A stretch of 64,000 nucleotides of DNA from Falsiroseomonas ponticola. GTDB lineage: Bacteria; Pseudomonadota; Alphaproteobacteria; Acetobacterales; Acetobacteraceae. Every line of letters begins with the position of its first letter. Within the stretch, counting starts at the first letter, position 1. The stretch lies in NCBI RefSeq assembly GCF_016805305.1, contig NZ_JAERQN010000001.1, forward strand, positions 1-64,000, given 5' to 3'. This document shows positions 27,057-34,852 of the stretch, one piece after another. Below the pieces are notes generated by a model. The model was not told the DNA's origin and did no database searches. It saw only the letters and a program-made list of their open reading frames with translations. The translations under genes and the position numbers were made by a program.

Positions 27057-28028
27057 TCAGTCCACCGTGATGTTGGCCTGCCGGACGACGGTTGCCCAGC
27101 GTTCCCTTTCCCACCGGATCAGTTCGGCGAAGCCGCGGCCATCCAGGGTGGAGGGCTCCGCCCCTTCATCCCGCAGGCGGCGCACCACCTCCGGATTGGC
27201 CAGCGCCTCCCGCATCGCGGCGAAGAGGCGCGCCTTCACCGGCTCCGGCGTCCCGCGCGGCACCAGCAGCCCGTACCAGGCGGTCGCCTTGTAGCCCGGG
27301 ATGGTCTCCGCCACCGTCGGGATGGTGGGCAGGATGGTCATGCGCGCATCGCCCGTCACCGCCAGCGGCCGCAGCGAATTGCTGGTCAGCAGGCCGACCA
27401 CGGAAGGCAGCGTGGTGATCATGAAGTGCAGGTGCCCGGCGACCACGTCGGTCAGCGCGGGGGCGGCGCCGCGGAAGGGGACGTGCTCCGCCTCCAGCCC
27501 CGCCATCTGCAGCATCAGCGCCGCCGCCAGGTGGCTGGCGGAGCCGTTGGAGGCGCTGCCATAGGTGATGTTGCCGCGCGCCGCGCGGATCTCGCCCAGC
27601 AGCTCCTGCAGGTTCGTCGCGCGGGACTTCGGCCCCACCACGACGATCAGCGGCGCATCCGCCACCAGCCCGATCGGCTCCAGCGCCGTCTCCGGGTTCA
27701 CCCGCATGTTGCGGAAGAGGGAGACGTTGACGCTCATCGGCCCATGGTTGCCCATCAGCATCGTGTAGCCATCGGGCCGCGCGCTGGCCGCGGCCTCGGT
27801 CGCGATGTTGCCGCCGGCGCCGGGCCGGTTCTCCACCACCACGGGCTGGCCGAGCGCGGGGCTCATGGCATTCGCCACCGTGCGGGCGATGAGGTCCGTG
27901 CCCCCGCCGGGCGCGAAGGCCAGCAGGATGCGGATCGGGCGGCTGGGGAAGGGCCCGTCCTGCGCCAGGGCGGGGCCCGCGAAGGGCAGCGCAAGCGCGG
28001 TGCCGAGCAGCGTGCGACGATCGATCAT
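27057..28028 (-). CDS. Tripartite tricarboxylate transporter substrate-binding protein (Bug family)
   Basis: A 323-residue periplasmic binding protein starting MIDRRTLLGTALALPFAG, with a Tat- or Sec-type signal peptide ending at ALAQD. Family marks are FPSRPIRILLAFAPGGGTDLIAR, the ENRPGAGG motif and GYTMLMGNHG. Bug proteins capture carboxylates or aromatic acids, usually for TctAB permeases encoded elsewhere; no permease genes are in this window. In this cluster the ligand may be a phenolic or dicarboxylic acid. Confidence 0.9.
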   Translation of the reverse strand: MIDRRTLLGTALALPFAGPALAQDGPFPSRPIRILLAFAPGGGTDLIARTVANAMSPALGQPVVVENRPGAGGNIATEAAASARPDGYTMLMGNHGPMSVNVSLFRNMRVNPETALEPIGLVADAPLIVVVGPKSRATNLQELLGEIRAARGNITYGSASNGSASHLAAALMLQMAGLEAEHVPFRGAAPALTDVVAGHLHFMITTLPSVVGLLTSNSLRPLAVTGDARMTILPTIPTVAETIPGYKATAWYGLLVPRGTPEPVKARLFAAMREALANPEVVRRLRDEGAEPSTLDGRGFAELIRWERERWATVVRQANITVD

Positions 28029-28071
28029 GGTGACTGGTTTCCGCTTTCTTGTTGTGTGAGGCGTCAGGTCT

Positions 28072-29157
28072 TCAATCCGCCGCATCCGCCAGCCGCGCAT
28101 GCCCCGGCCAGACGGACCCCGGGATCAGCAGCGTGCCTTCGAAGATGCGGCGCGCCGTGCGCAGCGTGCCGGCCCAGGCGACGGCGTCGCCCTCCATCCC
28201 GATCGGCACCTCCATGATGCCGGAAGGATGGGCGATCCGCACCACCTCGCCCGCGCCGGGCACGGTCGCGACGGTGCCGGCCAGCCGCGCGGCGGCGGCC
28301 AGGGTGATGCCGCCCGTCACCGCCATGGCGCGGTGGCAGGCATGGGGCGTGAAGTAGCGCGCGGCCAGGTCCGCCCCCTCCGCCGGGGGCCCGACCAGCG
28401 CGGGCTTCGGCACCACGCTGTCGGAGACATCGCCGAAGCCCATGCGCCGGCCCGCTTCCAGGCGCAGCGCCTCCAGCCGCGCGCGCAGCACGGCGTCATC
28501 CTCCAGCGCCTCCGGCCGGTCCCCGGCCGAGACGCCGAGCGATTCCGCGCGCACCAGCATCATCGGCATGGCGCCGTCGATCAGCGTGACCTCGATCCCC
28601 TCGATCACCTCGCTCCGCCGCCCGGTCGGGAACATCGCGCCCGTCTTGCTGCCGGCCACGTCGCGGAAGCGCAGCACCACCGGCGCCGCCGTGCCCGGCA
28701 CGCCGGGGATCGCCGCATCGCCTTCATAGGTCACGCGCCCGCCCGGCGTCTTCACCGCGGCATCGACCAGCGCGCCGGTGTTGACGTTGCGGATGCGCAC
28801 CAGCGTCTCCCCCTCCCGCGCCCGGACCAGCCCGGCCTCGATCGCGAAGGGGCCGACGCCGGCCAGCATGTTCCCGCAATTCGGCTTGGTATCGACCAGC
28901 GCGCGGCCGACATCGACCTGCGCGAAGAGGTAGTCGACATCGATGCCCGGCATGGCGGAGCGGGAGACGATCGCGACCTTGCTCGTCAGCGTCTGCGCGC
29001 CGCCGATGCCATCCACCTGCATGGGATGCGGCGACCCCATCGCCGCCAGCAGCACGGCGTCGCGCGTCGCCTCATCCGCCGGCAGGTCATCGGCCAGGAA
29101 GAAGGGGCCGCGGCTGGTGCCGCCGCGCATCAGGACGCAGGGGATGCGGGTCTGCAT
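28072..29157 (-). CDS. PrpF-family isomerase, probable 4-oxalomesaconate tautomerase (GalD-like)
   Basis: A 361-residue protein of the PrpF fold. Motifs are IPCVLMRGGTSRGPFF, VDGIGGAQTLTSKV, KPNCGNMLAGVGPFA with the catalytic-type Cys, and HRAMAVTGG. The family comprises 4-oxalomesaconate tautomerase of gallate degradation, methylaconitate isomerase and related enzymes. The tannase next to it favours the gallate role, but substrate assignment is inference. It is first in the operon, divergent from a LysR gene. Confidence 0.8.
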   Translation of the reverse strand: MQTRIPCVLMRGGTSRGPFFLADDLPADEATRDAVLLAAMGSPHPMQVDGIGGAQTLTSKVAIVSRSAMPGIDVDYLFAQVDVGRALVDTKPNCGNMLAGVGPFAIEAGLVRAREGETLVRIRNVNTGALVDAAVKTPGGRVTYEGDAAIPGVPGTAAPVVLRFRDVAGSKTGAMFPTGRRSEVIEGIEVTLIDGAMPMMLVRAESLGVSAGDRPEALEDDAVLRARLEALRLEAGRRMGFGDVSDSVVPKPALVGPPAEGADLAARYFTPHACHRAMAVTGGITLAAAARLAGTVATVPGAGEVVRIAHPSGIMEVPIGMEGDAVAWAGTLRTARRIFEGTLLIPGSVWPGHARLADAAD

Positions 29158-29231
29158 GGATTGTCCGGCCGTTTCCGCCGCGCGTGATAGCCGCGCCGAT
29201 CCCTGCGGAGTAGTGCAAAGATCGGCAGTAC

Positions 29232-29250
29232 TCTTGCGCGCGGCGCAAGA
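29232..29250. promoter_or_regulatory. LysR-type operator in the divergent promoter region
   Basis: A perfect 8+8 inverted repeat (29232-29239 against 29243-29250) contains TTGC-N7-GCAA and the T-N11-A pattern of LysR binding sites. It lies 22 bases before the LysR start and about 75 bases before the divergent galD-like gene, so it is well placed for autoregulation and activation of the catabolic operon. Confidence 0.65.
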
Positions 29251-29271
29251 CGGCCGCAGGCTTCCCCGACC

Positions 29272-30165
29272 ATGGCCATCGCCCTCGACCAGCTGCGCAC
29301 CTTCGTCGCCGTCGCCGAAGCCGGCGGCCTGACCCCCGCGGCGGAGACGCTGCATCTATCCCTGCCCGCGATTTCCAGACGGTTGACGGCGCTGGAGGAG
29401 GAGCTGGGCGTCGCCCTCCTCACCCGTTCAACACGCCGTGTGGCGCTGACCCAGACCGGGCGCGAATTCCTCCCCCGCGCCCGCCGCCTGCTGGATGAGC
29501 TGGAGGAAAGCCTGCTCGGCATCCGGGAGGTCGCGGCCCAGCGGCGCGGCCTCGTCGTCCTGGCCTGCATCCCGACCGCCGCCTACTACTTCCTGCCCGC
29601 GACGCTCGCCGCCTTCGCCCGGCGCTTCCCCGCCGTCCGCGTCCGCGCCATGGACCTCTCGGCGGAGGGGGTGACCGATGCCGTCGCCACCGGCGCCGCC
29701 GAATTCGGCGTGGGCATGGAAGGCGCGGCCCATCCGGAGGTCGAGTTCCGCCCCATGCGGCGCGACCCCTTCGTCCTCGCCTGTCGCCGCGACCACCGCC
29801 TGGCCCGCCGCCGCGCCGTCCGCTGGCAGGACCTGGAGGGGGAGCGCCTGGTCGGCGTCTCCCGCCGCTCCGGCAACCGCCTGATCCTGGACCGCGCCCT
29901 GCTTCCCCGCGGCATCAGCCCCCATTGGCACTACGAGGCCGAGCATCTCTCCACCAGCCTCGGCCTGGTGGAGGCCGGGCTCGGCCTCGCGGTCGTCCCC
30001 CGCCTCGCCCTGCCGCGGGACCCCCACCCGGTGCTGGTGGCGCGCCCGCTGACGGACCCGGCGGTGGATCGCGCCACCGGCCTGCTGCTGAAGCGCGGCG
30101 CGGAACCCGGCCCCGCCGCCCGCGCGCTGATCGACCTGCTGGCCCGCGGCATGCGGGGGGCTTGA
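29272..30165 (+). CDS. LysR family transcriptional regulator
   Basis: A 297-residue regulator with a winged helix-turn-helix at about 1-65 (LDQLRTFVAVAEAGGLTPAAETLHLSLPAI split over the helix pair) and a periplasmic-binding-type effector domain from about 95. It is divergent from the PrpF/Bug/tannase operon with a palindromic T-N11-A site between them, so it very likely controls that operon in response to a pathway intermediate such as a phenolic acid or oxalomesaconate. Confidence 0.9.
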   Translation: MAIALDQLRTFVAVAEAGGLTPAAETLHLSLPAISRRLTALEEELGVALLTRSTRRVALTQTGREFLPRARRLLDELEESLLGIREVAAQRRGLVVLACIPTAAYYFLPATLAAFARRFPAVRVRAMDLSAEGVTDAVATGAAEFGVGMEGAAHPEVEFRPMRRDPFVLACRRDHRLARRRAVRWQDLEGERLVGVSRRSGNRLILDRALLPRGISPHWHYEAEHLSTSLGLVEAGLGLAVVPRLALPRDPHPVLVARPLTDPAVDRATGLLLKRGAEPGPAARALIDLLARGMRGA

Positions 30166-30196
30166 TCCCGGGCGCCCCGCGCGCTCCCTTGCAGCC

Positions 30197-30745
30197 ATGC
30201 CGGATCCCAGCCCGACCGTCGGGCAGCTCTTCCTCACCTATCTCAAGATCGGCCTGGTCGGCTTCGGCGGCGTCAATGCCTGGGCGCGGCGCGTGCTGGT
30301 GGAGGAGAAGCGCTGGCTGACCGAGCAGGAATATGCGGAGGTGCTGGGCCTCGGCCAGGTCCTGCCCGGCCCCAATGCGCTGAACGTCGCCATCCAGCTG
30401 GGCGACCGTTTCCGCGGCGGCGCGGGCGCGCTCGCCACCACCCTCGGGCTGTTCGGCGGGCCGCTGCTGGTGCTGATGGGGCTGGCCGCGCTGCATGACG
30501 CCTATGGGGAGGTGCCGCTGGTCAAGGCCATCCTCGCCGGCACGGCGGCGACGGCGGCGGGGATGATCCTCGGCACCGCGCTGAAGATGGCGACCAGGCT
30601 CAGGCCCGCCCTGCCCATCGTCGCGGTGGGCATCGCCGCCCTGGTCGGCGGCGCGCTTCTCCGCCTGCCGCTGCCCTACATCGTCCTCGGCCTCGCCCCC
30701 TTCGGCATCGCCGCCGCCTGGTGGACGCTGAGGACCCGCGCGTGA
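30197..30745 (+). CDS. Chromate transporter, first short ChrA subunit
   Basis: A 182-residue membrane protein of the short-chain ChrA type. The hallmark motifs are FGGVNAWARRVLVEE and LGQVLPGPNALNVAIQLG. Short ChrA proteins work as pairs with opposite membrane orientation to export chromate or, in many bacteria, other anions. The gene ends in the first of three tandem 21-to-23-base repeats that separate it from its partner. Confidence 0.85.
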   Translation: MPDPSPTVGQLFLTYLKIGLVGFGGVNAWARRVLVEEKRWLTEQEYAEVLGLGQVLPGPNALNVAIQLGDRFRGGAGALATTLGLFGGPLLVLMGLAALHDAYGEVPLVKAILAGTAATAAGMILGTALKMATRLRPALPIVAVGIAALVGGALLRLPLPYIVLGLAPFGIAAAWWTLRTRA

Positions 30746-30794
30746 ACGACCGGGACCCGCGCGTGAACGCGACCAGGACCCGCGCATGAACGAC
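30731..30794. repeat. Triplicated stop/start site between the two chrA genes
   Basis: The core GGACCCGCGC(A/G)TGAACG occurs at 30732-30748, 30753-30769 and 30776-30792. The first copy carries the stop of the upstream gene; the third carries the ATG of the downstream gene. Each copy has AGGA or GGGA before a GTG or ATG. The simplest history is tandem duplication of an original overlapping ATGA stop/start. Confidence 0.85.
30742..30789 (+). CDS. Possible 15-codon coupling ORF between the chrA genes
   Basis: GTG at 30742 with AGGA upstream opens a 15-codon frame (reading VNDRDPRVNATRTRA) whose stop TGA overlaps the ATG of the second chrA gene as ATGA. A second GTG at 30763 is in the same frame. 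It could keep translational coupling after the duplication. It is not likely to have a function as a peptide. Confidence 0.25.
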   Translation: MNDRDPRVNATRTRA

Positions 30795-31340
30795 CAGGGC
30801 GGCATCCTCCTCCAGCTCGCCATCGGCTTCGCCGCCATCTCCATGATCGCGGTGGGCGGCGGCATCGCCGTGGTGCCGGAGATGAACCGCCTGGTGGTGG
30901 ACGTGCATGGCTGGATGACGGATGCGCGCTTCGCCCAGCTCTTCGCCCTCGCCCAGGCCGCGCCGGGGCCGAATGTGCTGGTCGTGGGCCTGATCGGCTG
31001 GCAGGTGGCGGGGCTTGCGGGGATGCTGGTGGCGACGCTGGCCATGACCGGCCCCGCGGGCCTCTTCGCCTTCGGCTTCTCCAAGCTCCGTGGTCGCCTG
31101 GCCGGGGCGCGCTGGCTGCGGATCATCGAGAAGGGCCTGGTCCCCATCGCGGTCGGGCTGATCTTTTCGTCCGGGATCATCCTGGCGCAGGGCGCGGCGC
31201 ACCCCGCCGGCCCCGGCACCGCCATCAGCCTGCTGGCGGTGGGGCTGACCGTCTTCTCCACCCTCTTCGTCTGGCTGACCGATCGCAGCCCGCTCTGGGT
31301 GCTGGCCGTCGGCGCGGTCGCGGGCGCGCTGCTTCTCTAG
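30786..31340 (+). CDS. Chromate transporter, second short ChrA subunit
   Basis: A 184-residue partner of the preceding protein, with MIAVGGGIAVVPEMNRLVV and AQAAPGPNVLVVGLIG, the second-half ChrA motifs. Four to six hydrophobic segments follow. The pair equals one long ChrA split in two, the common bicistronic arrangement. The ATG lies in the third copy of the junction repeat and overlaps the stop of the mini-ORF. Confidence 0.85.
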   Translation: MNDQGGILLQLAIGFAAISMIAVGGGIAVVPEMNRLVVDVHGWMTDARFAQLFALAQAAPGPNVLVVGLIGWQVAGLAGMLVATLAMTGPAGLFAFGFSKLRGRLAGARWLRIIEKGLVPIAVGLIFSSGIILAQGAAHPAGPGTAISLLAVGLTVFSTLFVWLTDRSPLWVLAVGAVAGALLL

Positions 31341-31349
31341 CCCCCCACG

Positions 31350-31378
31350 GCGACAGCCCCGCGCGGCGGCGCTATACG
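31350..31378 (+). promoter_or_regulatory. Candidate promoter giving a leaderless transcript
   Basis: GCGACA (31350-31355) and TATACG (31373-31378) are spaced by exactly 17 bases. Normal initiation 6 to 7 bases after the -10 would fall on or next to the ATG at 31385. The gene also lacks a good ribosome binding site, which fits leaderless or very short-leader translation. Confidence 0.35.
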
Positions 31379-31384
31379 CAGGGA

Positions 31385-32812
31385 ATGCCCGACGCCCCCA
31401 CCCCGGCCGGCCTGCTGGACCGGCTGCACGCGCTCCTCGGCCCCCGTGGCCTGCTCACGGATCCCGCCGACATCGCCCCCCATCTGTGCGACTGGCGCGC
31501 CCTCTACCAGGGCCGCGCGCTGGCCGTGGCGCGCCCGGCCGATACGGCGGAAGTCGCCGCCGTGGTGAAGCTGGCGCAGGAAACCGGCACGCCCATCACC
31601 GTGCAGGGGGGCAACACCTCCATGGTCGGCGGCGCCGTGCCGGATGAGAGCGGCCGCCACCTGATCCTCTCGCTCGCCCGCCTCAACCGCATCCGGGATT
31701 GCGATCCCGTGGACATGACCATGACGGCCGAGGCCGGCGTGGTGCTGAAGACCGCGCAGAACGCCGCGCAGGATGCCGGCTGCCTCTTCCCCCTCAGCCT
31801 GGGTGCGGAGGGCACGGCCACGATCGGCGGCGTGCTCTCCACCAATGCCGGCGGCAACACCACGGTGCGCTACGGCAATGCCCGCGAATTGATGCTGGGG
31901 CTGGAGGTGGTGCTGCCCGACGGCCAGGTCTGGAACGGCCTCCGGCGCCTCCGGAAGGACAATACCGGCTACGCGCTGCGGCACTTGTTCGTCGGTGCGG
32001 AGGGCACGCTCGGCATCGTCACCGCCGCCGTGCTGCGCATGTTCCCCCGCCCGCGCGACACGGCGCTGGCGCTCTGCGCCGTGGCGGATGAGGATGCTGC
32101 CCTCGGCCTGTTCCGCCGCTTCCGCGACCGGGACGAAAGCGCGGTGCGCGCCTTCGAATACATGTCGGGCACCGGCGTCGATTTCTGCGTGCAGCACATC
32201 GAGGGCATCGGCCGCCCGCTTTCCGACCGCGCCGACCACTACGTGCTGGTCGACCTCGCCTCCCCCCGCCCCGATGCGGGCCTGCGCGACATGGCGGAGG
32301 GCGTGCTGGGCGAGGCGATGGAGGAGGGCATCGTGCTCGACGCGGTTCTGGCCGAAAGCGAGGCCCAGGCCCAGAAGCTGTGGCGCATCCGGGAGGAGCA
32401 TCCCGAGGCGCAGAAGCGGGAGGGGGCGTCGGTGAAGAACGACGTCTCCGTCCCCGTCTCCAAGGTGCCGGAGATGATCCGCCGCTGCTCCGCCGCGCTG
32501 ATGGAGCTGATCCCCGGCAGCCGCCCCGTGCCCTTCGGCCATATCGGGGACGGCAACATCCACATGAACCTGGAACAGCCGCCGGGCATGGACCCCGCCG
32601 CCTTCCTGGCCCGCAGCCACGACATCATGGATTGCGTCAACGCCATCGTCCGCGACCTCGATGGCAGCTTCAGCGCGGAACACGGCATCGGCCGGCTGAA
32701 GACGGACATGATGGAGGCATGGCGAGGGGGGGCGGAGCTGGATGCGATGAAGCGCATCAAGGCGGCGCTGGACCCCGCGGGCCTGATGAACCCGGGCAAG
32801 GTGCTGCCCTGA
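31385..32812 (+). CDS. FAD-binding D-2-hydroxyacid dehydrogenase (GlcD/D2HGDH-like)
   Basis: A 475-residue FAD-linked oxidase. The PP-loop-type FAD domain covers about 40-220 (PITVQGGNTSMVGGAVP, GVLSTNAGGN). The C-terminal FAD-linked oxidase domain has FGHIGDGNIHMNL and EHGIGRLKTDMM, in which the histidines bind metal and substrate. It probably oxidises a D-2-hydroxyacid such as D-2-hydroxyglutarate or D-lactate and passes electrons to a flavoprotein or quinone. It is a single gene. An inverted pair of intergenic elements follows. Confidence 0.88.
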   Translation: MPDAPTPAGLLDRLHALLGPRGLLTDPADIAPHLCDWRALYQGRALAVARPADTAEVAAVVKLAQETGTPITVQGGNTSMVGGAVPDESGRHLILSLARLNRIRDCDPVDMTMTAEAGVVLKTAQNAAQDAGCLFPLSLGAEGTATIGGVLSTNAGGNTTVRYGNARELMLGLEVVLPDGQVWNGLRRLRKDNTGYALRHLFVGAEGTLGIVTAAVLRMFPRPRDTALALCAVADEDAALGLFRRFRDRDESAVRAFEYMSGTGVDFCVQHIEGIGRPLSDRADHYVLVDLASPRPDAGLRDMAEGVLGEAMEEGIVLDAVLAESEAQAQKLWRIREEHPEAQKREGASVKNDVSVPVSKVPEMIRRCSAALMELIPGSRPVPFGHIGDGNIHMNLEQPPGMDPAAFLARSHDIMDCVNAIVRDLDGSFSAEHGIGRLKTDMMEAWRGGAELDAMKRIKAALDPAGLMNPGKVLP

Positions 32813-32829
32813 AGCCAGGGGCTGGTCGG

Positions 32830-33636
32830 GTGCGATGGGGAAGGCGCTGCCTTCCCCATACCCCATCCGCCAGGGGGCAGAGCCCCCTGGACCATCGTCA
32901 ATGGAGCCCGGTCCAGGGTCCGGCTGGACCCTGGCGAGGGGGTGCAGGGGGAGCGGCGCTCCCCCTGCTTCTTCTCCTCGCCGCCTGCGCCCCCACCCCC
33001 GCCCGCCCGCCGGAGGCCGGCCTCGCCGCCACCGCGACCGTCGCCGAGATCCGCTCCGGCGAGGCGCCGAACTGCAACGCCTCCGGCGCCGCCATCCATC
33101 TCGGCGGCGGCCGCTTCGTCACGGCCGCCCATGTGGTGGATGGCTCCGTCCAGCGGCTGCGCGGCTTCTGCCCGCCGGACCGCCAGGGCCAGCCCGCCGT
33201 CACGCTCGGCGTCCGCGGCACGGAAGCGCCGGCCCGCATCCTCCGCGCCGGGCGGGACCGCGTCGATGCCGGCATCGGCCAGCGCTACTGGGGCGGGGAG
33301 GATCTGGCCATCGTCACCCCCACCCGCGCGCTGCCCGCCCTGCCCGCCGCCACCCCCTGCGCCGCCGCCCCCGCCCCCGGCACGCCCGCCCTGCTCGTCA
33401 CGCCCCGCCGCGCCATCCGCACCCGGCTGCTCGCCCCCTGGTCGGACCCCGACCGCGCCTTCGGCAGCTACCTGGAGATCCCGGAGACGCTGGCCCCCGG
33501 CGAATCCGGCGGCGCGGTGTTCGAAGCGGCCTCTGGCTGCCTGGCCGGGATCGTCAGCCACCGGGATTCGGATGGCGGCCCGCCCAGCACCCGCCTCGTC
33601 CCCGCGTCAACCATCGCGCGATTCATGCAGCCGTGA
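32830..33636 (+). CDS. Trypsin-like serine protease lipoprotein, start uncertain
   Basis: The mature part has a complete chymotrypsin-type triad: His in VTAAHVVDG, Asp in EDLAIVTP and Ser in GESGGAV, with a disulfide-type Cys pair. A lipoprotein signal is visible (LLLLLAAC at about 32966-32989, the Cys followed by APTP). No ATG, and no start codon with a ribosome binding site, stands at the usual distance. In frame, GTG at 32830 would give a 50-residue pre-signal segment translated through the repeat element, and CTG at 32965 would start inside the hydrophobic core. The repeat element seems to have replaced the original 5' end, so the gene may be impaired. Confidence 0.65.
   Translation: MRWGRRCLPHTPSARGQSPLDHRQWSPVQGPAGPWRGGAGGAALPLLLLLAACAPTPARPPEAGLAATATVAEIRSGEAPNCNASGAAIHLGGGRFVTAAHVVDGSVQRLRGFCPPDRQGQPAVTLGVRGTEAPARILRAGRDRVDAGIGQRYWGGEDLAIVTPTRALPALPAATPCAAAPAPGTPALLVTPRRAIRTRLLAPWSDPDRAFGSYLEIPETLAPGESGGAVFEAASGCLAGIVSHRDSDGGPPSTRLVPASTIARFMQP
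32835..32968. repeat. Two-hairpin intergenic element, copy C (inverted pair)
   Basis: The forward half has hairpin 1 (32835-32845 against 32849-32859), linker ACCCCATCCGCCAG and hairpin 2 (32870-32878 against 32882-32890). The inverted half has hairpin 2' (32913-32921 against 32926-32934), linker CTGGCGAGGGGGTG and hairpin 1' (32944-32954 against 32958-32968). The two halves have different stem sequences, so they are related units facing each other, not a simple fold-back copy. The right end merges with the signal-peptide codons of the protease gene. Confidence 0.8.
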
Positions 33637-33684
33637 GGGGCCCCGCTTTGCCGCGCGCCCCGAAGGGCTGGTAGAAGGGCCGCG

Positions 33685-34848
33685 ATGACCCGGATCGACC
33701 GCTACATCCTGCGCCAATTGGTGGGCGGCCTCCTGGCCGTCACCATCGGGCTGGCCGCGCTGGTGTGGCTGACGCAGTCGCTCCGGTTCATCGAGCTGGT
33801 GCTGGACCGCGGCCTCTCGCTCGGCGTCTTCATCCAGCTCACGGGGCTGATGCTGCCCGGCTTCTTCGCCGTGATCCTGCCCATCACCACCTTCGTCGTG
33901 GTGCTCTTCGTCTATGTGCGGATGAACAGCGACCGGGAACTGGTGGTGATGCGCGCCGCCGGCCTGTCCCAGCTCCGCCTGGCGCGGCCCGGCATCCTGC
34001 TGGCGCTGATGGCGGTCGCGGCGGGCTATGTGCTGAACCTCTGGCTCGTCCCCCTCTCCCACACCGCCTTCCGCATCTGGCAGTTCGAGATCCGCAACCA
34101 GATGGCGGCGATCCTGGTGCAGGAAGGCGTCTTCTCCTCCGTCGGCGGGGACCTGACGGTCTATGCGCGGCTGCGGGACCGGGACGGCACGCTGCGCGGC
34201 ATCCTGGTGCATGATGCCCGCGAACGCGGCGCGCCCGTCACCATCCTGGCCGAACAGGGCCGCATCACCACCGGCCCCAACGGCCCGCGCGTCACGCTGC
34301 AGAACGGCGTCCGCCAGCAGATGGAGCGCGTCCCCAACCCCGCCCCCGGCGCCCAGCCCATGCGGCTCTCGGTCCTCTCCTTCAACGAGAACAGCATCGA
34401 CCTGGCCCGCGCCACGCGGCAGGAGGAAGCGCGCTTCCGCGACTCGCGCGAACGCAGCATCCCCGAATTGCTGCACCCGGACCCGGCGGAGGGCCTCCGC
34501 CCGCGGGAGATCGCGCGCTTCGTGGGGGAGGCGCATCAGCGCATGTCCGCCCCCCTCACCGCGCTGTCCTTCGCCCTGGTCGGGCTCTCGGTGGCCCTCA
34601 CCGGCCAGTTCCGCCGGCATGGCGGCGGCCTCCGGCTCGCCACCGGCATCGGCATCGTGGTCGGGCTGCTGGCGGTGGGGCTCACCATCGGCAACCTCGC
34701 GACGCGGGACAACAGCTTCGTCTGGCTGATCTGGCTGCACGCCACCGTCCCCGGGCTGGTCGCGCTGTGGTGGATGCTGGGCGCGCCCGGCCTGCCGCGG
34801 CCGCGCAGCCTGCCCATGCCGCCCCCGCTGCCAGCCGGCGGCCCCTGA
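33685..34848 (+). CDS. lptF: LPS export ABC transporter permease LptF
   Basis: A 387-residue inner-membrane permease starting MTRIDRYILRQLVGGLL, with the LptF/LptG layout: three N-terminal membrane segments, a periplasmic jellyroll domain (about 130-270) and three C-terminal segments. With LptG and the ATPase LptB it pulls lipopolysaccharide from the inner membrane into the periplasmic bridge. The RNLATRDNS-like C-terminal loop is typical. It is first in the lptF-lptG-lptD-surA-rsmA operon, 4 bases before lptG. Confidence 0.92.
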   Translation: MTRIDRYILRQLVGGLLAVTIGLAALVWLTQSLRFIELVLDRGLSLGVFIQLTGLMLPGFFAVILPITTFVVVLFVYVRMNSDRELVVMRAAGLSQLRLARPGILLALMAVAAGYVLNLWLVPLSHTAFRIWQFEIRNQMAAILVQEGVFSSVGGDLTVYARLRDRDGTLRGILVHDARERGAPVTILAEQGRITTGPNGPRVTLQNGVRQQMERVPNPAPGAQPMRLSVLSFNENSIDLARATRQEEARFRDSRERSIPELLHPDPAEGLRPREIARFVGEAHQRMSAPLTALSFALVGLSVALTGQFRRHGGGLRLATGIGIVVGLLAVGLTIGNLATRDNSFVWLIWLHATVPGLVALWWMLGAPGLPRPRSLPMPPPLPAGGP

Positions 34849-34852
34849 GCCC

